From: Cristatella mucedo
Lineage: Eukaryota; Bryozoa; Phylactolaemata; Cristatellidae
DNA length: 64,000 bases
Direction: 5' to 3'
Assembly: GCA_009760855.2 (NCBI GenBank)
Contig: WPIO01000177.1
Coordinates: 454,501 to 518,500 of the forward strand
The notes beneath the pieces were generated by a model. The model was not told the DNA's origin. It made no database searches and saw nothing but the letters and a program-made list of their open reading frames with translations. Below, piece by piece: positions 49,801 to 62,536 of this stretch (positions are counted from its first letter, which is position 1; each line of letters opens with the position of its first letter). Made by a program: the position numbers and the translations under genes.

Positions 49801-52800
49801 AATCTTCCTAATGCCTCGACCATTTAATATCAGTTCCTCAAGTTGTGGCGACCCCCAACCATAAGATTATTTTCGTAGCTACTCTACTTCATGCCCGTCA
49901 TACGATGCATGTTTTCCAATGGTCTTAGGCGACCTGTGTGAAAGGGTCGTTCGACCCTCAAAGGGGTCTCGACCCACAGGTTGAGAACCGCTGCTTGAGT
50001 ACAAGAATGAAGGTATATGCGCTGTTGCAATTGACAACGTAGGATTACTTTTCAATTTAAAACCAAAACACACAAGCACAATAAGGCCTCCGTCCGAGAG
50101 AAACATGATGAAATTTTGGGTCTTTTGACCTAAAAAATAATTACGTAAAGGCGTGGTACAGTCACAATTAAGGATCGGGCGATGTTCGGGATCGGTGATT
50201 CGAGGTTGATATCTAGTCATCGTTGCTAGCCGGGTTTAGAGACTCATGTCGATCAATGGCAATTACAATCTGTGCTCTTAGTGTCACTTCCGCGGTGCAT
50301 ACTCGAGAACAGGGCCCTGTTTAGGGAGTTTAGCTTTAAACATCACAATATTGACGTCTTTCTTCTATTTCTTTAGTAAACAAACTCAAGAGTTGTTCGT
50401 TATTTGCTATTCCAAGTTCCTATACATCTTCATGATATATTCGAGATTATGCTTTGAGCATAGAAATAAAATCTGCCTGGCCAGTTTTGCCTGTGACAAG
50501 ATGGTTAAACTTGTAGCCATAGTTAAATGCGATGGCTGATCTCTGGAAGCTTTCACAATATGCAATGAGCAATAGCACGGGCTTTTTTTAACGTAAGCCT
50601 TTCTAACCGAGACGCTACATAGACTCACAATGCTGTACCTTTTAAATCTTGTGGTGCATCCTTGGCTGGAGATTTCACAAATTTACTCGGAGAGGGGAGT
50701 ACAAAACAAGAACAGTGATCGACATCTGCCTCTAAACACAGCCAGCTTAGATGACGATACATTTCTTGTTTTCGGCACACTTGTGTGCCTGCATAAGACT
50801 CTCACTGATCCAGAATATCCCCTGCTTGCTCTGCGCTATCGGATTCCCTGGGCCTAACACCGGTGTAGGGCTTAAGGAGCCATAGTTTTCCGGCTTTTCC
50901 TGCATGGAGGACACACACATTGCCTGCTCACTTTGATTTAAAGCTAGAGAAGTACTATTCCAGGCTTCATTTGGGGCTTGTGCCTTTAAATTTTGCAACA
51001 ATCCGTCACTTGGTGCTAATCTGTGGTGTGGCACCACTTACGACCAGACTTGTGTAGTGTTATAAATGCAGCGGCCTCTGCACGAAGTCCTCGGACCACG
51101 TGTGTACACGGCACTGAGTACACGGCGATGATAGCCGTGCTGGTCTCTACCGACATATGACAAATACTGGCAAAGTTAGCCTCTCGAAGTGCGGCTAGCG
51201 ACTGGCATATGCTGCCTTGATACATGAAGGTAAGCCGACTATGATAGAGCACGGCAGCTTTAAAGAGAGGACCTTGATATATAACAAGTCTGTGTCCTTG
51301 GTGAACAACAGCCTGTCACAGTCACAGAGGGTTGCAGCTGTCCAGCACCGGCCTTAGCATGTAACTCACTTGAAAGCCCAAAGAACAGCTGACTGACTAA
51401 TACCCGATTTTAGCTTTTTATGCCGCCTAACTGTAGATTATGGCTTAGCTACTTCCAAATCATTTTAATTTAGGAGCCGCAAATAACATCTAGGTCGTCA
51501 CAATCGGGCCGGGTTCAGGTCATCAGCACTTCACTTGGCTGGAAGCACGCGAGTACTTTTAGCTTCAGCTCTTTTTCAATCAATACCTGAACCGACCTCA
51601 AAACTAAAGCACGATTAAGTGTACACGACACAGGAAGGGGGCCATCATTCATGTACTGTTGCACAATTGATTGCGCCTTATCATCATGTTCATCCCTGGC
51701 ATCGTTTTGCCAATCCAGTCTTGTCTGCCTTATATTCAGTTAGATAGTCTGTGGGCAGGTGTGCTGGACAGCATCCAACAAATCTCTTAGCTGAGCATAC
51801 ACCCACTGGCAGACTGTTGAATGCTGTGAACAATTAATTAAGTCACTGTGAATCAAAGTTCAATCTATTTGCTTTTAAGATAGGTCGATTCAGCCGCCAT
51901 AGCATGGTTGTAACTCCCGCGGCTGGTTGAAATGCAAAGGAATGCTGACCACGGCATTTGCCGATTTGAAATCACAATGTGGCATCGTCATTTGACATAT
52001 AGAATTCTCACCATAGTAGAACAGACACCGTCAACTCTCTTACTGAGTAGTGTAACAGCCTGTCCAACATCAGAGCAACAGTCCGTAACCTCGAAAGTTT
52101 GCACAGTAGCAGTCTTGAAGCAAGTTACAGCAGTCACAGTCACTACAGTGTATTACCAGGCACAGGAAGAACGATCACCCTTTTTTATCGCATCATCAGT
52201 CTGTAGTACCAGAAACCTGCAATTTACAGCAGCAGCCGGTCTCGTGCTTAGCTATAAAATCATAGACTTGGACATCCTAAGCCATAAATAAGATTAACTA
52301 ATTTCAACACGTTGAGCTTCAACCTTGGCCTGTACACGTGATCACCTTTGACATATTCTAGATTAACAGTGGTAAGCCACGCCTGCTGCCGTCATTTGCA
52401 TAATTAAGTTCCAGCTTAGTAGCAGTCTCAGCCTAACTCTCGGCAGACTGGGTGGCCTTGACATTTTAATTTAGATGTCACCAACTTTTGCTTCATGCAG
52501 AAAGTCGTATATACACACTAAGCTGGTGTATAAGCTTATCGGTTTCCCGAGTGCAATTTTTTTTAGATGTGTTTCATCAGAACCTGAGTTCTGTTAATAC
52601 TGTCCTGAGGACTGACCATAGCTAACTTTCATCTTACACGTGCAATCCCCATGTCCGTGATTGTTGAGAGTGAGTGTGTGAATATCTATGCTAATGCTTC
52701 TCGTGCAGTTTTTGCTGTATTAGCCAATTGTGAAGCCCATGGAGGTCTGAGTTGCTCCAATGGTGGTGCCCAGCAAGCTAGTCCTGCGAGCTAGTATTCC

Positions 52801-55800
52801 TGTTGCAGCGCTTGCCTACAGATTCCTTCGGTTGTTTCGTTGCTCCCCTTGCTGCCTTTTGGTTCATAACTTACACGATTGCCGTTTTTTTTAGTGCCAT
52901 GCCCTTGTTTTTGGCCACTCTCCCTCGTTTTGAAATTGCTGAATCCCAGTTTTTTTAAGGGCTTGGTCGACACGGCCGTGAAAACGAGCCGCAGTGGCTA
53001 CCTGCAGCGCTGCATCATCAAGCATCTGGAAGGCGTCATGGTCTCCTACGACTTGACCGTCAGGGACAGTGACTCCAGCATCATTCAGGTTGAGACAAAA
53101 ATCTGCATTCTTGTCGTTGACATGCTGCCGATGTGTGTGCGTGTGTATGTGCATCCGTGTAAACAGTAGTATGCGTACCTTGCTTGCATCATCTGATAGC
53201 TTTAGCCTCGATCGGTATGAATTCCATTCCTGCTAGAGTATCACCGGAGCAACTTCGGGTGGCTGTAAACTCGACGAAGCACTTGCCGCTGGCCTATGTT
53301 CCGGTTGCCTGGTCTTGGCATTTTGTCATCCTCGGGTGTAATCCAGTATGCCCACATAGCCCATAGAACCATTGAATGTGTGTGCGCAGGGGTGTTTGTT
53401 TAGGTACGTGCAGGAGTGCTGGCAATGTGCCTGCATGGACTTATGCCTCTATTTTGTCTCTTAGTTCCAGTACGGTGAAGATGGCTTAGAAATTGGCAAG
53501 ACACAGTTTCTCAAGGAGAAGCAGTTTCCTTTCTTGATCGAGAATCAGACCGTTGTGTTACGTGATGACGAACTAGATCAAGTGAAGAATGCAATGGATC
53601 TGAAGAAAGCAGCAAAGCACATCAAAAAGGTGGGTGTGCATGCCTGCAGTCTCGGCTGGGGCAACGACGGTGTGGTGGTTGGGGTGCCAATGGCCATCTG
53701 CAGCAACAGACGGCAGCCGTGCGAGCTCGCTGCCCAAGCCGCCGGCTTGTTGACGGCTTCCGAGACGATGCCGCGGTGCCTTCATTCTAGGTGAGCCGCT
53801 CGAAAAGGAAGGGGCGACCATGCGGCAGCAGGCAGGCGTTTCCATTTTTAATCTACAACAACAGCGAGTGGCCGCAGACACTGGCAGCAGTGCAGCCTAT
53901 CGCCGACGGCCACCGGGCTGCCGATGCACAGAAGGTTATCTCGGCCTACAGGAGCCTGGGCGATGACGAGATCAGCAGGTGCGCACTCACTCCCAACCCC
54001 CCCCCTTTCTCTGGCCCTTGCTACTCGGCTGCTCCGTCAATTCGGTTCAGCCAAGCGCCTGAGCCAGCATTTGTCCGGCCGCACGATCACGCCGTTTGCC
54101 TTGCTGGAGGGGAAGAAGAGACTGCGCTCTTCGTCACCTTGCAAAAATGAGCGCCGATCGACGCCCGTGTATCTCTATTTGTGCCGCGAGCGAGCTCTTC
54201 CGGCACGTCCGGCGCTTCGTCCGATCGTAGCAGCGCGAGTTGCTCTTTTTTCGCCTAGATTGAGCGAGCTATGCCAGCCGGCGGCGCCAGTCATGGCGGC
54301 GTTGAATCCTCTCCGCTACTTCGGCTCCATACCCGAGAAGCTGTCCGACATAGTTGCGAGCTACACCCAGCGCAATCCGCAGAACGTAAGCGTGTGCGCG
54401 CTCGCAGCACCTCCGGCAAGGGGACGGGTGACCTTGAGCTCGGCTCCTGCTCTCTGTGTGCGTGGTGCTCGTGTGTGCTGCTCGTGTGTGCGTGGCGCTC
54501 GGGCGGGCAGTCGCCAGTCGTCCTGCGCACGAGAGCTCCTTCGTGCCAGCGCTTCACCTTCTCTTGCCGCTCGTCGTAGCTGATTGTCACCGAAGACGGT
54601 GAAGCCGCCGTCAGCCGTATCTCAGCGCAGCGGTTTCGTTCTCTGATGAACCTTCGCTGCCTGCGCTCCCTGGTCGAGCCAGGAGAGGCCGTCGGACTGC
54701 TGGCCGCGCAGGTACAGCAGCTGCAGCAGACGACGCTCGGTCGAGAGAGGGGCCGAGGAACGAGAGCGCACTTGCAGAGTGCCGCGTGAGCGCTGGCTGC
54801 GTTCGAGCCTGCCCGCCCTGTCATCGACGTCGTGCCCCTGCTCTGCGCTCTGCTCTGTGTGAGTGTCTGTGGTTTGAGGACGACACGCCTTTGCCTCGTT
54901 GACAGTCCATCGGTGAGCCGTCAACGCAGATGACGCTCAACACGTTCCACTTTGCCGGTCGAGGCGACATGAACGTGACGCTGGGCATCCCTCGACTGCG
55001 AGAGGTGCTCATGGTGGCCAGCGGTAATATCAGGACGCCGACCATGGAGATTCCACTGCGCAATCCTTCGAGCAAGCGCGCCCGTCGTCGCGCTGAAGCC
55101 CTACAGCGGCGTCTCTGTCGCGTCACCCTCAGAGAGGTGAGGCTGAACCCCCCTCCTCCTCCCCCCCCCCCCCCCCCCCCCCCCCCCCCGCCGATGCATC
55201 TGCTGCTGCAATCGAGGCAGAACCAGTGCTTTCGGGTGGTATGCATGGTTGGGCTATTCTAGCCGGTCTGTCTGTCTGCTGCTGCTCAACCCCGATGACA
55301 CGTTTGCGTAATTGAAGGTCATTGTGTTTTTTGTTTCTCGGTTGCAGCGATACGGCAAGTCCCGCATCATGCTCGTGGGTTACTGGCCGCTAGATGGGCT
55401 TTCCCATTCCACAGCTGACGCTGTGTCCCCAGTGCTACACTTGATCCTTTGATCGACCAGAAGTCATCGAAGCTCATTTAGAAAAGGAGACAGATGGCTG
55501 GGCCTTTGATATTTCAAACTAGCCTTTCAGCCATATGAATCACCAGCTGCATTTACCTAATAGCTTTTTCGGTAGCTCTACCAAAATAGATGAGCATGTT
55601 CTCGTTCAAAACGGCAAGAGCGGTTCCATGCGCCAAGTGACGCCGGCGGAGCGTGCTGAACGCTTGTGCTTTCACTTGTATACCTACTCTGTATATGGCT
55701 TGTCCTGTTCTCGGAGCTGCCCTGATTTAGGTTTCGGTATCCTTGACCCAATTGTACATGGTTGCATCTTTTCTAAGACGTTTGTGGCCGGAGGTATGAA

Positions 55801-58800
55801 CTTCAAACAGACGTGCCCTCAGTCTGCTTCAATCCTGCACGATCCTTTCGCTTCGCTGAGAAACGTCGTTGCAGTAACTTCGTTTCTTTGTTTTTGCAGT
55901 AACAACTGTCGGGCCAGGCGTCGGTATTTGCAGGCTAAGATTATTATAAAAACGGTTGGGTTTTGGTCAATGTTCGCGTCGTTTCGGCAATTGGCCATAG
56001 GCTTGGGTAAAATGTCGTCGGTGCATGCAAATTATAGCAGTCAGCTGCTGAAGTCAGCCACGGTGTTAGTCGTTGACTTCTTGCTGGCAAAACTTAGGCA
56101 GTGAAAGCAGGTTTTTGTCTGATGATCTTTTGGTTGCCCTTTTGGAAGTGATTAGCCTGCAGGCTTCTTTTTTAATGCTGCACTGGCTGTAGACGCGAGC
56201 AGTCTTTGTCACCGGACTCGAGTCACCAAAGTAAAGCTTGGTATCCGTGATTTAGCCGTCACTTGATTTGAAGGCGTCTGCCCGACTGAGTTATTATGCC
56301 TAGCTGCAGTATCCGTGTCATGCCATTATGTGCTACCAACGCATTGAATCTCTTTTTGAAACAGGTAATCGAAAGTGTGCAAATCTGGGAATCACTGGAT
56401 GTCATGGGTCCATCAGAGTGAGTACTTTTTCTCACGGGCTGCTTATTTTTAAGCAGTCTTGTCTGCAATTTCTACGCAGTGGGAGGTTGCTTCATACGCT
56501 TGTACAAAAATCGCTGTGTGTAAGACCAGAAGTCTCTTGTTAGCAGCCAATGCAATGGCCACATCACTGGCCTTCCAATTTGATCATGAGCGTATCATGT
56601 GTATAAACTTCTCATCTGATTTTTAATTTCCTCACTTTCCCTACTTCTAGTGATCCGATCTGAAGTATATTCGCTTGATCCGAATCAAACTGCTTTTGAT
56701 TTTTTGTTTTGATAGAAAGCGCTGTCGGAACTTCAAGATTCGATTCAACTTTCTGCCTCAGTCACAGTATAGTGAGCGCTGTGGGCTGACGTCGCAGAAA
56801 CTGCTGCAGTATTTTGAGTCTACGTTTATTGGCAATCTGAGGGAGGCAATGGACATTGCGATCAGAGTGGCTCAGTCGTCCGGGTAAGGACACTGGCGGC
56901 GCTTTCCTTCGTGCCGATCGGTGATCGTACGTGGCGAAGCGTTCTCCGTTGACTGGCCTGGCCGAAGGAGGCCCGTGGCAGCTGCCATATTTTTCTGCCT
57001 TGGGCAGATGCTCGACCTTATTTAATCAAGGCTGTTTGTTCACAGTCGAGCACACGTTTTTTTCAACAAGCTTTTTCCACTCGTCTGCCCCATTTAGACT
57101 TACTAGCACGGCGAAGGTTGCCAAGCGACAGAAAGCAGCCAAGAAGGACACGGAGCAAGTGGCCGATGCAGCCGAGAATGGCGAAGCAGACGACGATGCG
57201 GACGATCAGCACGACGGCGATGCTACGTCAGCAAAGGCTCACGAGCGGCACGCTGAGGAGCGCGACTATGACGGCGAGGAGGAAGAGATGCAGGAGCTCG
57301 CTGTGAATGACGACGCTGACGACATGGCAGACGACGACGCTGACGACGAGGGAATCGTCAGCGACGAAGACAAAGCAGCCACCGACGACGACGGTAAAGT
57401 CGCGCCAAATCGGCCTCGGTCATCTGTTGCCGCTCTTCTGTCTTGTCAGGCTTTGCAGCGAACCTCATACTTTCTCAAAATAGCACTAGGCGAGTGCAGT
57501 GAGCAGCAGGGTTTAGCTTTCGTCGGGGACTCGGTGCTGTGTTCGCTAAGACTCTGCATTGGTTCGCTAAGACTCTGCATTGGCATTTGGAGATCCGTAG
57601 CTGCGTAGCTCTTTGGATTGCTGTGTGGTGCCGAGCTTTGCTGCTTCCTATTGGGTGCTGGGCATCATGTGACCAATATCCGTTGGCTCACTTATCCGGA
57701 TGCAGGCGACGAGGCCAAGAAGCCTGGAGTTTCAGAGCACGGCAAGCATGCACAAACGCCACCTAAGAAAGTATCGCAAGTGGACGTGAAGAGGGTCAAC
57801 GTAAGTACCGCGCAGTTTGCCTGGCTGCTGTGCCTTCACTCCGACATGCCACTGTGGGCCACAGTGCTCATCCTGTGTGCGCAGACTCCTTGAGACGCGA
57901 GTGCATCTGTGCATGCATGAGCATGCGCGTGCACACATGGCTGGTGCACCGCAACTGCGTCTGTAGGTCAGTCGTTCCGTTTTCAAACGAGGTGGCATTT
58001 GCAGGTCACTGTACGTCATGCCTCCTACACATGAAATTGGTCTATAGCGTGCACAAATCAGTGTGTGCCTGGTTCGAAGCTCAGATCAGCATGCTTCTGT
58101 TGGGGTGAGAAGCGTGCTGATGGGGGGGGGGGCTGCTGCTCAGATGTGTGGCAGATCGGCACAGGAAATAAGGTGACCTTGCAGCTGCTACGCCTCGACG
58201 GTGGGACGAACTCCACGATTGCACATTGTCGCCGACACTGCTGCCGAGCTGATGCTTTCACGTGCCTTTTTTTTGGCGAACGATGATGAGAAAAGGAGGT
58301 TTTTGGCTGCCGTTCAAAATCCCACTGCTTCAGCCTTTGGCACCCATGTATGTTCACCTGCCGTGTTTTAGCTATGGGTTGGAAGGCACATTCTAGAGGG
58401 GTGAACAAATGGCACGGTTAAGTCCAAGCGCCTCGGGTCGATCCTAGTCGGGCTGCAGTGCACGATAGCCGATCCCTGCAAGCCCAAGGGAATTGACCAG
58501 GACCTGTACTGCTGCTGCTACTAGCACTGCCTATAGCTGTACTTATACTGCCGAGTGGCCGTTTTTGTGAGCTTGCCTCGCCCAGCCGATACTTCTGGGC
58601 ATGGCCTGCTCACCCGGATGTGGATCACGTACTGGTCACGTGGACACTTGACAGTCGCGCAACTCTCGCTGCTTTTGATCAACATGCCAATGTTAGACTA
58701 GAAAGCAGGTAAATTTTACAGATGAAAAGATGATCAGGACTCTCCCCGTCGGCCGGCCACAATTGCTGGTTGCCTAAGGGTGCTGGCCTGGGATGGGCGC

Positions 58801-61800
58801 GTGTTAGCTGAGCCGAACGTTTGGCTGTCTCTATATGCTAGCTGTAAGTATCGCTCGCCTGCAAGCAGATCCTTTATGATATGATTTGAATTTGCTGCCT
58901 TTTAGGCTGTCATTACCAAGTTTGGCATCCTGCATTATGCCTATGACGCCGAGCAGGAGGAGTGGGCCGAAGTCACCTTTCAGGTGCGTCAAACGCACGC
59001 TCTTCAATGAGCTTTCGTTTCTCGAGCTTCAAAGACCTACCGCATGTTTTCATGTTGTTTATCAAGCATGATACCACTAACCATCCGATCGCGTTTCCTT
59101 TGCAGCACATGTAAAGCGCCTAGAAACAGATTGAGTTCTCTAAGGGCACTTTATCAAGTGTATTAATTATTATTATTATTATTACGACGTGAAAGCACTT
59201 GCCGAGTAGCAAGTCTGCCTATCGACTTTGTTAGCCACTGTCTGCTCGTTAGATGGCAGAGGTTGCATCTACTGCACGTGCTCGCACATCGCTAGCTGCC
59301 GTTGTGTTAATAGACTTGCTCCGAAACATCGTCGTGTCAGCTCTTTCCAAGATTTCTGGGTAACCAGTTAGCCAGTATGGAACTCGGCTCACAGCTGCCT
59401 CACATATTAGAGACAGACTTATGCTATGTGCTTCCGGTGTGCGTGAATCGAAGTTAGCCAAGCCGTGCCGCAAAAGGTGATTGCTAATGTTCTTTCCATT
59501 GTAGGATGGTTGTGTTGTCGTTGCCCTCGAGATGCTTTTAAAATTAATGTGCTCGGTGATGGTCGGTTGCTACCGTGTGCTTACCGAAAGCCGAATAGGC
59601 TCATGAGTGCGCTTCGGGAAAACCCCTAACATAACACCCGCTTAGTCTTTGTGGTTTCGTCGAGTTGCAGACGAATATTCACTAAATTGCAATTAATACC
59701 GACCGAAACCACTTGCTGGACACCACTGGCAGCTCTCCAGCAAGCTCGTAGTCTAAACTTCGTAAACGACGGAACGCTTTTAAGGGATGGCTTAATTTTT
59801 ACTTGTCCGAACCAGACATTCTCAGTGGGCTGAACATCCGTTCTGGCATTAAAGGGCCTCCAGCCTTTCTAATTTGTACCCTTTGCTCTCTGTACCAGCT
59901 TCACTCCTTCGTCTGTGGGCGTTCGCCGACTAGCTTTATCACCTAGTGGCGTCGGATGTTGCCGGAAGCTGGCCTTTGGGAGTGAGGGCGAGCTGGGAGC
60001 CCGAGCTTTGTGCGAGTGTGCAAGCCAGTGTTTGAGTTCTTTGAGCATACACTGTGTACGCATATACATAAGTTTCTGTCATTTGTATAGCACCCTGAGA
60101 GAGCTTATTCTTTATTCATGAGCTTTATGTAAGCCGAAGGGCTCGAGCCGACCACCTTGGTCGTTAAAGGCCAACGCCTTGCCCCTGGGCCAAATCAGGG
60201 CTCAAAAGATCTCAGACTGGGTTGAGTTCAGCGCCATGTCGTATGTTGTGCTTTCTGTGCTCTTGCAGTTTCCGTTGCTTGGCAGCAAGATCGACGTGGG
60301 CACCACCATCCAGAACGTGTCGCGTGTTGCCATCGTCTGTCACGTGCCCGGCATAAGACGCTCGTTTCTCAGCTCTCCGGCCGGCAGCGACAGCCGAAAC
60401 CAAGGTCACCTGTCTCTGCACACCGACGGCGTCAACATAGCGGTACGGGGGGGGGGGGGGGGCTGGGGCCCGAGTTTCTTGGCGCACGCGTCTTTGCAGC
60501 ATCAGCCGTGGCTGCACCTGATCTGCTTCGAAGTACTCGCTGCTGCTGCGGCTTCTTGCCGCGGCCTCTACTCGCGTCCCTCGTGGTCACTGCCTCGCTC
60601 TTATCTTGGCCGCACGCATGAAGCGCTCTCCTGTTACGAAGTCTCGGCGGCAGGTGCAGTTAATTCCCAAACTCCCTCTTGAACGTCTCGATGCTAGCCG
60701 CTGCCGCCGTTGCTATGCTTTTGGTATCGTTTCTTTTTTTTTGAAGGAGATGCTAAAGTACGACGACGTGCTCGATCTCAACCGCCTGTACACCAATGAC
60801 ATTCAGGCGATGCTGCTTAACTACGGGGTCGAAGCTGCCGCTCGAGCCATCATAAAGGTGAGTCGTCCCAGCCAGGGACGTGGCCAAAGATTTTTTTCTC
60901 TCGAAGGGGTCGAACGTTGACCCGCCGATGGCCGTAGGACATGTCATCGAGGTCGCCTACAGTTGAAGCCCTGCGGCTGCTTGCGCACCCGTCATTGGAC
61001 GTAGTGGCAGGACTCTGTGGTACTTTGCTAGAATGATGCACGGAAATGCAAAGCAATCGTGTTCGATGAGCTTTCTGAAATCTAATGTTTTTAAGCAACA
61101 TCTGCTCTCCTGCTGCCGGCTGTGTCACATGCTCTCCAGCCGTCCCGAGCCTCTACTTACACGCTGCTCGCTACCTCAACTGCCTTCCTGACTCAGCAAG
61201 GCTTGTCACTTTCTCTTTGTTGTGTGAGGTGAAGTCGGATGGCTATCGAATGCTTACCGACAGCCACTTGGGCTTTATTTGCGCCATAGAAAATTCTACA
61301 CCCACATAGTCTTGGTGTCTTTGTGAAGTTACAGACGTAGATACATTACATTATATTATAATAGAGAATATCCTGTGAGAATCCGTTTAGTTTCTTATCG
61401 ATCTTTATGACATTGGTGTATATTGTATAATTAGGTAAATTTGATCAGTTTTTCACAGTTTGTTTATTGTTTCACCAAAAACGTTCTTGTCGGCAATAAT
61501 TTTCCCAAAGCTTGTTAAAAAAGCTTTAGCAGTGGTTACGAATTTCTGAGAATTTGTTGTAAGGATTGTGAAAGTAAGTGTGCTAATGCTGAGACATTGC
61601 CTCTTTGAAGTCTTTTGAGTCTCAGCGTGCATGTGGTAGTCATGTGCACGATGCAGGGGAACTATTTCGTCTCTCACTGGAGGCGCGTCGAAGGCGCTAA
61701 ATAACTTGACCTTGCCCCCTTCCTAGCCTTCTGTTTAATATGCAGCTTGCTGATTTCATTTCTGGCCTCGCTTTTACTGCCGAGGTCATCCTCACGCAGT

Positions 61801-62438
61801 CGAAGCGAGCTCCAAGGTGTCCTCGAAAGTAAAGGGGTGGTCGAAACAGTCAGTTCAGAGACGCTGCAAGGCTGTGGCACGAGACCTGGGAAGTTTGTCA
61901 GAAGCTAATGTGGTGCGCACTCCAAGCACTGCTGAATCAATCACTCCTCTATCAAGCTTTGAATCTACAAACTTCCAGTTAAGGGCTGGTTCCTACTGCT
62001 GGCTGGCACATATGTGGCTGGCCTGCCAGGGCGGCATGGAAGGAAGGGCTGCTGCTGCTCACTCTGTAAATCTGTAAATCGCTCCTTGTAAGTCTTGATG
62101 CCTTACAAGCCTTGCCAGTGCTGCAAAGGAGCCGAGCGTGGCAAATTCGGCACAGTACGATTGTGGGGTGCTCGCTTGCAATGCACGGCGAAGAGAACGA
62201 TGAACTGTGATGCCCTCACATACCACATGTGGTGGTAGTGACGACGGCTGTATTGTACGCAGGCGGCCGAGCTTAGATACTGGTGGTCCAAGCCTTCGCG
62301 TGTGTTGTTGCTCCGGTGCACGTAGTGTGGAGAGACAGAGAGAGAGAGACAGACAGAGACAGAGAGAGACAGAGAGAGACAGAGAGACAGACAGAGAGAG
62401 ACAGAGAGACACAGAGGGATGTGGAGAAAGATAGGGAG

Positions 62439-62536
<98 letters not shown>

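Noticed and set aside
55535-56104. 189-codon open frame in POLR1A intron 26
   Set aside because: It starts inside a LINE family 2 fragment, overlaps no conserved motif, and one frame of this length is expected by chance in 64 kb read in six frames.
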